Below, one piece after another: positions 11,901-22,483 of a DNA stretch of 64,000 bases (position 1 is the first letter of the stretch; every line of letters begins with the position of its first letter). The position numbers and the translations under genes were made by a program. A model generated the notes under the pieces. That model made no database searches and was not told the DNA's origin. It worked only from the letters and a program-made list of their open reading frames with translations. Origin of the DNA: Ditylenchus dipsaci (taxonomy: Eukaryota > Nematoda > Chromadorea > Rhabditida > Anguinidae); assembly GCA_004194705.1 (NCBI GenBank), contig SADC01000189.1, positions 1 to 64,000 of the forward strand, read 5' to 3'.

Positions 11901-14900
11901 CTGTACCTAAAACATAATACTGGCAACAAATAACTGGCTCAATTTTTTTGCAAATTAGAGAATGTTCTGGTGTGAGGTGCGAGATCCGTTTCTAAAATTT
12001 TATTTTTGAAATCTACTGAAATCTCAAATATTTTTCAATCACAATCATAGTGACAGCGCCGTCCTTCGCCGTCCCAATTTTTTTCATCGCCGTCCTGCAT
12101 TTTAAGCATATTTTTTTTATTATCAATTGCTTTTTTTATTTCACAACATATAATCAGTTTTTATTTTTATACTTAATCTTCGGGCGACCGTCCAAGTTTT
12201 CTTTCATTTTTATTTCAAACAAATCGGGCCGTCCTAATTTAACCGACTTTTTTTTTAAATTTTTGTGTAAAATCAGAGCGGCCCATTTTTTCGAAATTAA
12301 AAAGAAAGAAAACATGGACGGTCGCCTAAAAATAAAGTGTGAAAATAAAAAGCGATTATATGATGTAAATAAAAAAAAGCTATCCATAATGAAAAATATG
12401 GTTCAAATGCAGCACGGCGATAAAAAAATAGGACGGCGAAGGACGACGCGGTATGATCACAATACACACTATGATCACAATACACAGATTGAGTATTCTT
12501 CGAAGTCTTTTTTTTCTAAGCTTCATTTTCGTACCAATAAGTCCTTGCCGGGCTCAAGTTATAAGTTAAAGAATACAAAAAGAGAAACATTTCAATTTCA
12601 AAAAGTATGCTCAATGTTTAGATGGAACGTAATGTCTAGCATTTTGTATGCTCTATCCATCCTTGTGAGTGCATTTGTGCAGCCATCTTCACTAATTTAT
12701 AGCATTCAGACCACTACGGGTTATGGTGCAGCAACTCCCATGACTGCTTTAGGCCAGTGGTTTTCGGTGGGTTATGGATTGATCGGCATCCCCCTGATGA
12801 TTCTTGCAGCTGTGGACATTGGACGCTTCCTGTCTGATGTTGTGCTCACTAGTTACACCAGAATAGAAGTAGGTGCTCGGGAGGGAGGAGAAGTGTTCTG
12901 CAAGAACATTTACTACTGAAATGACTCACTATTTGCAGAGAACAATCAAAAAACTGTCAGCATTGTTTGGCTTCACCAGCAAAACCAACTACATGATCTC
13001 TCATGTAGAAACCAAAGCTCTCAAAGTGTTGCAGAACACTAGGAGGTAGGTAGATTCTAGTTCTAACTTTTTTCTCTGTGGCTAAGAAATCTGAAAGAAT
13101 ATAATTTATATGTGGGCTATCTAAAACAAATGTAAGTCTCATCATTTATAACTAAATTTTGTGTTCTTTAGAGTGAGCTTTGGAATATTCAGCAGAAAAA
13201 TAGCTGAGTTTATAAAAAGATCAAAAAGGTTAAGAATTTTTGCAATTTCATGTCCTTTCGGGTCATTGTGGGGCACCTGTCCGACGGGGACGGGATCGGC
13301 CCGGAGAACGGAGACCCCACTATGTTTCGGGTGTGTATTAGCAATGCTAATTTAGCTGTGAATTTACTAATGTACAGTCAAAGCTTGATATTGGGCACAA
13401 TAAGATTGGTCACAAAGAAAAATATTTTAAATGAAATCTAACATGTTGATTCTTAATTATTCAACACGCTTCCTAATTAATCATCCTAAAGACAATCGCC
13501 AAGAGTTTTTTTGAATAATCTAGGGGACGACCACAAATAAATGTATATTTTTGAGCCATCCTGTATCCAACCTCTACACTTTTTTAAGGAGATCCATTTC
13601 CCGTCGCTCCAAGAAAGACACCGAAAAGAAAACAGATCAGACAGGTGATAAAATATCATCTGCAACAGCTGCCTCAATGGCTCCCAAGAAGAGATTGCCT
13701 TTATCAGTGAATGCAGCCATTCTGCTGTTGTTTTGCATGTTGGGTGGGGTGGTCTATATAGCTGCAGGTATGGAGGTTTACGACAAACACATCTATACCT
13801 GCCTACAACAAGTCCAGTTTAGTGGGCAACCAGAAGACCTTCATCGAAGGCTTCTTTGTGACTTTCAACCTGGTGGCCAACTTGACTATGAGCGAGATCC
13901 CTTCTGACATTTCTCATGTGCTCACACTCGTCTACATATTTGTTTTTGTCACTTTTGGTGAGACTTATTTGCTAAATTTGTAGTATTTTTTTAATAAATA
14001 TATATTCGTAGGTCTTGCCGTGCTATCCATGTGTGCAGATTTAGCAGCTTCTGAACTGAAATGGGTCTTTCTCAAGATCCATTACTTTGGCAGGAAAATC
14101 AACTGGAAACGAAAGGCTGCAAAGAAAGAGGAACAAATGGAGGTAGAAGCGCTTCACCAGTCTAAAAACTAACCGAAAATCATAAAGTCACAAAGAAGCT
14201 GTTCTTAAAACTAGCTTTGAAAAACAAAAAAGCAAATTTCACAAATGACTCTCCTTCCCACAGCCTACTTCATTTTTTTGGCCCTATATTGTTTTTTTTA
14301 TTTGTGGTTAGAAGGGTAGGCCAGCGAACTCTAGCACTATCTCAAACATGTTTCCTGGACTGCAAAAAAGTAAGAAAAACATTTTGACCGACTCAATGCA
14401 CGCTGTCCTAAGCACAAGTCACCAAAAAATATTCTGCGAGGACCAATTTATGAAATACGACCGAGTCTTCTTCTCAGACTATTTCTATGTTTGTAAAAAT
14501 GAAAGTAACAAGCTACCGTATTTACTGTATTAACTCCTCATCTTCTAACAATTCATCGCCCTCCAATAAATCCCCAGCCTACAGACCCTGTATCTCAGCG
14601 TAGAGCAAACACTTCGGAAATCTATTTATTGCGTTTTCTTAATAGGCAAGAGCTCTCCTGATTCCACTTTTTAGGTTTTGGTCGAGCACCCCAGAATCTC
14701 AAAATCGACCTCAAAATTTCCCGATTTTCTAAGGGTTGAAAAATAACTCCCTATGGGACTTGATACAGCAAATAGGGTGATGTTTTACTAATAAATTTTG
14801 AACTTTTAGATAGAAGTCAAGGAACTGCTAAAGATAATTAACCAAATACGGGCAAAATACCCAGACAAAGAGCAGATCACTTCTTTTGACATCTTGAAGG

Positions 14901-15285
14901 TTGGTTCTACCAATATTCATGTTATTTATACATGTTGCCAGCAATTAAGTATGTGCAAGAACTCAACGGTGGCTACAATGGCAGCAACCCCTACCGCACT
15001 TTCAACATGTTTTTGATGCAGCAGCACCGCAGAGACACCATAGCCTTCATGCCTCAAAGCATTGAGGCGCTCAAATTTGCCGATGAAATGGACTTAGAAG
15101 ATGGTGCGGAGTGGATAGTGCAGCGACCACAAGAGTTGGAATTCAGCAGCAGAGACAATCTGCCAATGATAGATGGAGCTATAAGCAATCTGCATGGCTT
15201 TACCAACTACAGAATTCGCAGATCTGATCCAAATACATTCATTCCTTTTTTGCCCTTTTTGTTTAGTAAAGAACAAAATGTTTAA
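8906..15285 (+). CDS. Two-pore-domain (K2P/TWIK-type) potassium channel
   Basis: A membrane K+ leak channel by family. Exons: 8906-8962 (ATG), 10224-10465, 10633-10740, 12622-12664, 12710-12868, 12939-13045, 13589-13767, 13823-13957, 14012-14142 or 14172. All phases close without any frameshift. Reading through to the TAA at 14170-14172 gives 396 residues. Using the donor at 14143 and adding exons 14810-14899 and 14950-15285 gives about 528. M1 is about residues 23-45. Pore 1 ends in the intact filter TTTGYG (about 151-156, exon at 12710). M2 contains GLIGIPLMIL, M3 is about 277-298, and M4 contains FGLAVLSMCADL. The second pore is odd: where TxGFGD is expected the protein reads NLVANLTMSEIPSD, so the second filter is degenerate. 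The family match is secure from M1-P1-M2 and M3-M4; conduction is uncertain. Large introns hold palindromic repeats. Confidence 0.9.
9275..9665. repeat. Palindrome in first K2P intron
   Basis: Arms at about 9290-9440 and 9470-9650 are inverted, diverged copies (ACAACTTTCTTTGTGAT versus ATCACAAAGAAAGTTGT). ORFs here come from the palindrome. Confidence 0.65.
11082..11246. repeat. Tandem repeat, about 30-bp unit
   Basis: About five head-to-tail copies of a unit containing TTTTCGGTGTAACTAACATA, differing mainly in the length of their C and T runs. It lies in the K2P intron between 10741 and 12621. Confidence 0.9.
11540..11912. repeat. Palindromic MITE, second family member
   Basis: It begins ACAGGGTGTTTCAAA and has long inverted arms containing GTCAAAAACACGATTTTTGCTTG, like the element at 5815-6125. 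Mariner-like ends are suggested; no transposase is present. Confidence 0.7.
12053..12445. repeat. Palindromic repeat abutting K2P exon 4
   Basis: The ends are inverted copies around GCCGTCCTTCGCCGTCC and GGACGGCGAAGGACG, with the arms meeting near 12250. The long plus-strand ORF across it continues into the K2P exon by chance, because this side of the palindrome is free of stops. Confidence 0.7.
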
Positions 15286-15412
15286 TAGCGAACCACTTGC
15301 AAACATAATAAATTTTCGGAGACTGCACAGTCAAATCCCTCCGCACCTCTCTGATACACTCTTTAAAAGATACTCCCTCTATAAAATACTCCTGGCGGCC
15401 GATCGCACGTGA
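15286..15412 (+). other. Possible extra 3' exon of the K2P gene
   Basis: A pyrimidine-rich run ending TTTGTTTAG precedes an open stretch (starting KNKMFNSEPLANIINFRRLH), which ends at a strong donor GTGAGT near 15411. No GT donor is visible in the roughly 100 bases before it, so the join to the K2P tail is unclear. Confidence 0.3.
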
Positions 15413-15419
15413 GTATTAT

Positions 15420-16103
15420 ATAGAGCAGGGCTGGGACGGAAGACAGAAAAAGTCGGAACAAAAATCGGAACCGGAAGTATTCTACTTCTCTATTTATACA
15501 CAATTCTCATGAGATCATGAAATCCTCATGAGGTCAAAAATTTTCATGAGCTCAAGGGGTTCTCATGAGAATTCCATGACAACAAGAGCTTGTCCTCAAC
15601 CTCATGAGGACGAGGACGACGTGAGATCATGGAACGTGAGGTTGCGTGAGAATTTCAAAAACGTCTCCTCACGTGAGGACGTGAGCTCACGTCCTCACGA
15701 GGATGAGCTCACGATGTTGTGAGCTCATGCAAACCGTGCCCTACACCTACTGTTTGGCATACTGTACGCTAACAGTACATTTAAGTGTTAGCGTTAGCAC
15801 TACTTCCGACTTCGGCATCCGACTTCCACACACTACATTCATTGGAGCCGAGCTATAAGAGTCAGTGAGCTAAATCAATAAACAAAGTGTGCACCCAGGA
15901 TTTGAAGGTTCAACCCAAGGCTATGCGTATATAAAGTTTCCTCCCCCTTTAAATGAAAGACATTCAACTTTCAAATTTATTCGGACACACAGAATACAAC
16001 ATCTTGTTTAACAATGACAACGGTGAAGTGTGACGCTTCTCTTCAAAACCCAGGTTTCTCCCTCAGGCAATAGTGTTGATCTAAAAGGGTTCATAAGAGC
16101 AAG
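15420..16103. other. Spacer with a (TCATGAG)-rich tract and a TATA-like site
   Basis: About 15505-15725 is a degenerate repeat of CTCATGAG and CACGTGAG motifs with many inverted half-sites. A TATATAAA lies near 15928 on the plus strand and an ATG ORF of only 19 codons starts at 16014. I cannot support a gene start there. Confidence 0.4.
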
Positions 16104-16629
16104 CTAAGTACTGTGGAAACATTCAAGAACTAACCAGCTGATGTAAAAGCCAAATATGTCGACCGTCAACATGAGTCGGCCAACCGCGTCATAGAGAAGT
16201 CGTACCTGCTCAAGCTTCCTCTCACCACCCAAACCGACTATTTTTCCACTGTTTCGATAATTGCGGAAAGCCTCTATTTTCTGAACAAGATTCACATCTT
16301 GAGCGCGCACTTTGTTTTCAATTGGGAAATTAAGCTCTTCAGAATTAACCAGCAGCTCATCAACAGATTCGACCTGAAACAGAAATAACGCTAATTTTAG
16401 GATCAGTTCAGTGACAGAACTTACTAGGAAGACACAAGCTGCAATGTCCAGAGACGTAACTGCAGCATTTGCAGCATGTGAGAACATGGTACGAAACATG
16501 GCAGACAAGACATTCTCCCTTTTCTAGAAATTTAAAATAAACAGTGGTTGTTAGAATAATAAGCAGATTGAGAGTTCATACTAGCGATTTCAGAAGAAAG
16601 TCGAACCGATCAATCGCAAGATCTGCAAT
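16104..16629 (-). CDS. Unrecognised protein, 3' exons only
   Basis: Three minus-strand exons join in phase 0: 16582-16629, 16425-16523 and 16373 down to a stop at 16104-16106 (or a donor GTTAGT near 16133). Both introns are short with good GT...TTTCTAG and TTTCAG borders. The visible 138 or so residues contain a possible membrane helix (AAVTSLDIAACVFLV), then a charged stretch (VDELLVNSEELNFPIENK) and a second hydrophobic end (LMLTVDIFGFYISWLV). I do not recognise the family. The first visible exon starts in mid-protein, so upstream exons must exist. The foldback element at 16739 now sits right behind it and may have displaced or lengthened that intron. No frameshift is seen. Confidence 0.55.
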
Positions 16630-16738
16630 CTGCAAAAAATTTCGACAGGCACGTTTAATTGCATTATAAATAAAGCGCCTGAAAACCAAATAAAAATTTT
16701 CATTCGCCTGCTACTCCGCCTGCTGCTGCCAATGTGCC

Positions 16739-19513
16739 GGATATGGATTTTTTTTGGTGCAAAAAGATTTCTTTTTGGTGCAAAAAATTTTTTTTTTGGT
16801 GCAAAAAGATTTTATTTTGGTGCAAAAAAATTTGGTGCAAATTAGATATTTTTTGGTGCAAATTGAATCTTTTTTGGTGCAAATTAGATCTTTTTGGTGC
16901 AAAAAGATTTTATTTTGGTGCAAATCGCCGTGGTGCAAATTGAATTTTTTTTGGTGCAAATAATTTCTTTTTGGTGCAAATTGAATTCTTTTTGGTGCAA
17001 ATAGTATTTTTTTTGGTGCAAATCGAATTCTTTTTGGTGCAAATCGTATTCTTTCTGGATAATATTTTTTGCCCGTATAAGGCCTCAAACACAATGAGGA
17101 GTCTGTTTGCGGATGCTAAATCAGATTTGTCGCACGAAAATGGCCATAACTTTTTTTTCAATTTTTCAAAAATTATTCTGTTATCACCATTTTGTAGCTA
17201 AGATTCAGGGCTACCATATGAGCATTTTTAAATTAGATGTTTTTGAAAAAAGGAGATAAAAATGAAAGACTCCGCCCAAGACTCCTGACTCAAATTCTAG
17301 TCAGGAGTCTTGGGCGGAGTCTTTCATTTTTATCTCAATTTTTCAAAGAACATCTTTTTTATAAAATGCTCATATGGTAGCCCTGAATCTTAGCTACAAA
17401 ATGGTGATAACAGAATAATTTTGAAAAATTGAAAAAAAAGTTATGGCTATTTCCGTGCGACAAATCTGATTTAGCATCCGCAAACAGACTCCTCATTGTG
17501 TTTGAGGCCTAATACTCGTTTTCACCCATTGCATATTTCTTTTTGCCTGTAGATTTTGAATGGCCGTATAATATTCGTTTTTGCCCGTAGATTTCTCTTT
17601 TTCTATATTTTTCTACCTGTAGATTTTAAAATTTTGAGGAAATTCAAATTTTATGGTCAGAAAACGACTTGGTTTGCTCAGAATCCAACCCCAGAGTGGC
17701 CAAGTTGGTTTTTTGGGAGTTTATTAAAGGGGAGTAAACTTATTGCGAAAATTCGATTGCACGCATCAGAATCCATTCTCGATTGGCTCAATCTCTCAGA
17801 ATCCGAGTTCTACTATTTAGAAGCACTTAATGGGTTAGGGGTGGGGGTGGTGGTTGCACTTCATATACGCACCGCCCTAAATCGAGTTTTTATTCCGCTA
17901 GGCGCACATCTTATTTTTTTATATTAATTTTACTGACTTCTAGGGTCGAAAACTGTCGAGAAATAGGTTGCAATCATTAACACCACCGCTTTGCTGTCAG
18001 AAACTGCCTCGATTTTGCGAATTGAAGCAAATGACCATCAGAATGAAAGAAAACCATCCACAATGATGCGCATAAAATTTGTTTAGCCTAAACCTCTACT
18101 AATTTTATTTATTTATTCACCAACGCGTTTAGTGACTTACTAGAGTTAAAATTTCATGGTGAATCAGATAAAAATTTTAACAAACCAAAATCACTACAGA
18201 AAAACAAGGTAGCTAGCGAAGGTTTGACCAATGAATAATAGAACATTTTTGAGGAGTAGGATTTCGGTATTATTTTGGCACTGAGGTTTTTTCGCAGTTT
18301 TAATTCACATGATCATTTATAGTCATATACTGAAAATGACGCCAAGAAGCAGGGTTATATTTTGAGTACGAGGTTTCTTAACGATTATATAAATTAAAAT
18401 TGCAAAAAACTTCAGTTGCAGAACAATATCGAAAATTTTGGTGACAGCCCTGGGTGGGAGTGCATGGAATCAGAAATCGTTGGACGTTTTTTGAATTTCA
18501 GCTTCAATTTCATACTAACTTCCTTTTGTTTGATAGCTCATACGAAAGCCTAGATTCTTGGCCACATTTCGGTATATAAAAAGTCTGACTTGTAAAAAAG
18601 GTCATAAAATTTCAATGTAACGAATCAAAGAAAATACTGAAAACCGACGATTTTTGGAAATTTAGCCCAGTTCAGCCTGAATACAAGCTTCACTAGGTGT
18701 GAAAGCTTTCTCTGATAATCTTGTTGGATAGCCAAGAGTGTGAGGATCATTTTGACACAAAACTTGCAAATAAAAGGAGAAAAAAGGTGTGCAGCCAGCG
18801 GTAGTCAAATCTGTAATCTGCAATGCGTATATGAAGTATGCCTCACCCTTCAAAACCACTACCAACTAGTATTTAGGTACCCTGAACTAATAATAAAGGT
18901 GGTTCTAAATGGTAGAATTCGGATTCTGAGAGATTGAGCCAATCAAGAATGGATTCTGATGCGCGCAATCGAATTTTCGCAATAAGTTTACTCCCCTTTA
19001 ATAAACTCCCAAAAAACCAACTTGGCCACTCTGGGGTTGGATTCTGAGCAAACCAAGTCGTTTTCTGACCATAAAATTTGAATTTCCTCAAAATTTTAAA
19101 ATCTACAGGTAGAAAAATATAGAAAAAGAGAAATCTACGGGCAAAAACGAATATTATACGGCCATTCAAAATCTACAGGCAAAAAGAAATATGCAATGGG
19201 TGAAAACGAGTATTATACGGGCAAAAATATTATCCAGAAAGAATACGATTTGCACCAAAAAGAATTCGATTTGCACCAAAAAAAATTCAATTTGCACCAA
19301 AAAGAAAATTATTTGCACCAAAAAAATTCAATTTGCACCACGGCGATTTGCACCAAAATAAAATCTTTTTGCACCAAAAAAGATCTAATTTGCACCAAAA
19401 AAGATTCAATTTGCACCAAAAAAGATCTAATTTGCACCAAATTTTTTTTGCACCAAAATAAAATCTTTTTGCACCAAAAAGAAATTGTTTTGCACCATAA
19501 AAAATCCATATCC
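16739..19513. mobile_element. Foldback element with exact 9-bp target duplication
   Basis: The ends read GGATATGGATTTTTT and its inverted complement, flanked by identical CAATGTGCC (16730-16738 and 19514-19522). The outer arms (16745-17060 and 19205-19500) are arrays of a 17-20-bp unit around TTTTTGGTGCAAAT, in opposite orientation. The inner arms (about 17515-17815 and 18895-19200) are non-repetitive inverted copies containing CAGAATCCAACCCCAGAGTGG. The centre (about 17820-18890) includes part of a dispersed repeat also present near 25720 and 39700. Repeat-built arms and a 9-bp duplication match the description of Foldback elements; Mutator-like elements also make 9-bp duplications. No transposase is visible. 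Confidence 0.82.
17081..17509. mobile_element. Harbinger-like palindromic MITE nested in the foldback arm
   Basis: This 429-bp palindrome starts GGCCTCAAACACAATG and ends with the exact inverted complement. It is flanked by TAA on both sides (17078-17080 and 17510-17512). The undisturbed right arm reads GCCCGTATAATACTCG, proving that TAA is the duplicated target. A 3-bp TWA target and GGCC-type ends fit PIF/Harbinger. The arms meet near 17290 at GACTCCTGACT...AGTCAGGAGTC. Confidence 0.85.
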
Positions 19514-20067
19514 CAATGTGCCTGCTCCTGCAAATGTGCCTGCTGCTGTCAATGTGCCGGCTGCTGATGTGCATGCGCCCGCTACTCTGCCTCCTACTGA
19601 TTTTCATGCGCCCGCTACTCCGCCTGCTGCTGCCAGTGTGCCTGCTCCTGCCATTGTGCCTGCTGCTGCTAATGTGCCGGTTGCTCAGCATGGTCGCAAT
19701 CACATCTCTCCCAAGCAAATTAGTCCTCCTCTCACAGACGATAAGGGAAGATATGAAGAAAAGTCGAAGCGCAAGCGCAATTAGGGTCCCAACAAATTTT
19801 TCGCTGTTTTTGTTGTTGTTGAAATAAAAATTGTCAGTAATTTGTCTCGTTTGTTTTTCCGAGCATGGTGTGTTAAGTGCGGGGCTTAATTTCAGCCACA
19901 ATGAAATTTCAATGTGCTTCTATTTTCGTCGTATATTAGCTTTTTCCTAAGAGTGGTTTCATAAGGGCAGCTTTGTGGTGCTATCTTCCGTTGCAGCGAT
20001 AATTTCATAGTTAAAAAAAATTCATTTTTCCGTCATGACCAACTCTTCTCGAGAAGTGGTTTATTTT

Positions 20068-20704
20068 GGCTCTAGGTAAATTCATCCTCGGTAAATTCAT
20101 CCTCGGTAAATTCATCCTCGGTAAATTCATCCTCGGTAAATTCATCCTCGGTAAATTCATCCTCGGTAAATTCATCCTCCGGTAAATTCATCCTCTAATT
20201 TTGTCTTGACAGGAATATTGGGTAAAAATATTTGTTTATTATTTCAACGGTCCTCATCTACCTGCAGTGGCACCAGTACACCCTAAGTGGCTCAGATTTA
20301 CCTTCAATGATCATGATCTTCTCTCAATGGTAAAGATGCAACCTTTAAGGTTCAGATATACCCTTTATAGTTTATATCCTCCCTAAATAGTCCAGGTCGA
20401 CCTACAATAGTACCGGAGTGGGTAGGTCGTGACGTACCTAGGTATGGGTAGGTGAGCCAGGTGCCTGAGTAGATAAGCCAAGAGAGTAAGTAGTAAAAAC
20501 TTTTTAGGGTATTTTAGGGCCCTTTTTGGTGATTTATCACATTTTTCTTGCTGGAGCTGGGCAAAAAGACTCTAAATGCATTTTCGATCAAGAGTCTTGC
20601 TCGGAATTATGTCTAAGGTTAGTGAGTGCGCGCATCTCTAACCAACCAAGCTCCCTGCGCCCCTTCGGGGTCGCAGGGGGCTTGGTTGCTTGGGGTTGAG
20701 ATGC
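20068..20704. mobile_element. Array-ended element, truncated copy
   Basis: Eight or so copies of a 15-bp unit GGTAAATTCATCCTC (about 20085-20196) are followed by TAATTTTGTCTTGACAGG and a long unique stretch, including degenerate AGGTGAGCCAGGTG phrases. All of this recurs nearly base for base at 31640-32345. Homology stops at about 20704, in the middle of a palindromic MITE half (CCCCTTCGGGG). Confidence 0.75.
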
Positions 20705-21720
20705 GATCAAAATAACCGCTAAAGTGTAGCGAACATCGAACATGAAATTTCTTTAGAAATAAGCAATGTGTTACTGAGATTAGGTCACGTAATACGCTGT
20801 TATGTGACTTGGTTTTGCTGTTCTAAAAGTTTTTTATATCAACTTTTTAATTTTTTGTTTGCTAGACCCTAGCGGTCATTTTGAGCACTAAATGCACACA
20901 ACTTGAAAATAAAATTTTGTGAACAAAAGACATTGATTACAAATTTTATTGAAATCCATCGTTAAAATTTCATGGTTGATTTGGGGGTAGTGCGTAGAAG
21001 GCTGATCTATTCATAACCGAGTAGATCTGAGGATTGAGCGAAGCTGAATTCCCGAAGAGCTATTTTTAGAGGAGGGGGAGGGTAATAATTGAGTAGATCT
21101 GAAAACGCAATAAACAGCTCCGTAAAATAACTTTTCTGGTCTGAAAAAGGGCTTAACGGGGTGTCATTTTTTGACCCTCTCGCGGGGATTCTAATTCCAT
21201 GACTTCCTAGTAAGTAAAATCGGGCCCCAGAGGTGATACTTCCACAAAAAGTGGTGCAGCAATTGAAGTTATAATCATACCTGCACGCTCAAAAAAATCG
21301 GCGCCAGCGCCGGCGCTAGGTGGTCAAATTTTCGCCGCCGGCGCTAGTGTGGAGGATAGGAGATTGATAGGGAGGAGGGGAGGAGATCGAAATTGATACC
21401 CTAAACACGGATTGATAATACCAAGATAGCGATTTTGCTATTCGGAATCACCGTATCGAATCAGGAAAATACCTTAATCGTATGAGGGGACCTGAGGCTA
21501 TGTAAGTATCTTAACCGATGCTGTCAACAAACCAATTTTTCTAACCAAACAGCTTCAAAGTTCCTATTTTGGTTACTTTGGCATAGTTAACGAGTTTTGG
21601 TTACTTTGGCATGGTCGGTTAACCGAAAATCGGTCGGTTAACCGAAAACCGGATTTTTTAGGAAATAAACCGAAACCGAAAACCGGGTCTGCCAAACCGG
21701 CAAAAACCGAAAACCGGGGG
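20705..21720. other. Gene-free stretch with GC-rich and tandem motifs
   Basis: No exon is supported. About 21299-21350 is a GC-rich island (GCGCCAGCGCCGGCGC, CGCCGGCGCTAG). About 21600-21720 is a tandem array of AACCGAAAACCGG-type units. Confidence 0.5.
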
Positions 21721-22133
21721 CTTTAGGTCAATTCGTCCACGGTCAATTCGTCCACAAAAGTATTTTCAAATTAATATTTTTTGTCTTGTGAAGAATTTAT
21801 GTTATTTTGAATTTTGCCAAAATCGAGCCACCCTAACCCCAAATTCTTGGGTAGGTACCTCCTGATCAGGTGGATATCCACCTGGATGACCTAAAAATAA
21901 TTTTTTCCAAAATCGAAAATAAAGTATGCTAAATACTTTGTAAAAAAGTGTGATGAAACTTGTTTGACAGGATCAAAAATGCGATTTCAACCACCTGAAC
22001 CCCACTACCTGGGTAGGTACCACCTGGATGACCTAAAAAATTAAAATGTCCTAAAATCTAAAAAATAACCATTTTTCCTTATTTAAAATTGTGTAGTGAG
22101 TTAGGTTTGTCAGGACCAGAATTGCGATTTTAC

Positions 22134-22260
22134 CCATCCCCACTCTGGTATATCTGACATGCTCCTGGAATGTCGACATCCTCCACCCTGGCTGATTCAA
22201 CGGCGGGAATTCGATTGGCAATGCGGACTCTGCGTACCATCTTGCGGGTGGCACTATCTC
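22134..22260 (-). pseudogene. Orphan exon of an unrecognised gene
   Basis: Bounded by an acceptor (AAGTCTAG before 22260) and a donor (GTAAAA after 22134). The open frame carries RKMVRRVRIANRIPAVESAR and then VEDVDIPGACQ, a composition that looks genuinely coding. No partner exon is visible on either side, and the copy lies inside array-bounded mobile DNA, so it may be a captured fragment. Confidence 0.4.
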
Positions 22261-22306
22261 CTAGACTTGGACCTAGCGCTAATAAAATGTATTTGACAAT
22301 GAACTA

Positions 22307-22483
22307 CAGTCGAGTCTCAATTTAACGTACCCCCTGGAGACCGGCCCTAGGAGTACGTTAAATCGAGGGGTACGTTATATCGGGGGTAAATTTGACGGAG
22401 TTTATTATTGGAGGGACCGACCCAGGGGTACGTTAAATCGAAGGGTACGTTAAATTGGGGTACGTTAAATCGAGACTCGACTG
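22307..22483. mobile_element. Pogo/Tigger-like MITE
   Basis: This 177-bp element starts CAGTCGAGTCTCAATTTAACG, ends CGAGACTCGACTG, and is flanked by TA on both sides. Its inside repeats TACGTTAAATCGAGGGG-like phrases. A 49-bp minimal relative with the same ends is at 60611-60659. Confidence 0.85.

Larger units (their letters stand above)
16708..19784 (+). pseudogene. Pro/Ala-rich repeat ORF split by the foldback element
   Basis: Left of the element (about 16708-16738) the plus strand reads HSPATPPAAANVP. Right of it (19514-19784) the same frame continues as NVPAPANVPAAV..., followed by repeats of HAPATPPAAA and a basic tail (EEKSKRKRN, TAA at 19782-19784). The two parts are joined through the 9-bp target duplication CAATGTGCC. 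The repeats give a low-complexity protein with no domain I can name. It may be an exon of a host gene or a coding-like minisatellite; no start exon was found. Confidence 0.45.

Noticed and set aside
12050..12919. Single 289-codon ORF
   Set aside because: Its first half is palindromic repeat. Only 12622-12664 and 12710-12868 are K2P exons, and the 45 bases between are better read as an intron because this gives the canonical W...SILTTTGYG spacing.
14810..15285. bHLH/PERIOD-like protein starting at 14810
   Set aside because: The helix-like start only superficially recalls such proteins; the segment joins in phase to the K2P exon through the donor at 14143, which explains it better.
16014..16073. 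Possible gene start with TATATAAA upstream
   Set aside because: The ORF is only 19 codons and no following exon could be identified.
16711..17201. Cys/Lys/Phe-rich ORFs such as …FFWCKK…
   Set aside because: Product of the GGTGCAAA array on both strands.
19196..19567. ORF of …HQKKFNLHQK… repeats
   Set aside because: Inverted copy of the same array; no independent support.
20085..20196. CRISPR or regulatory array of 15-bp units
   Set aside because: No spacers; the same array ends a dispersed element at 31657 and 32950.
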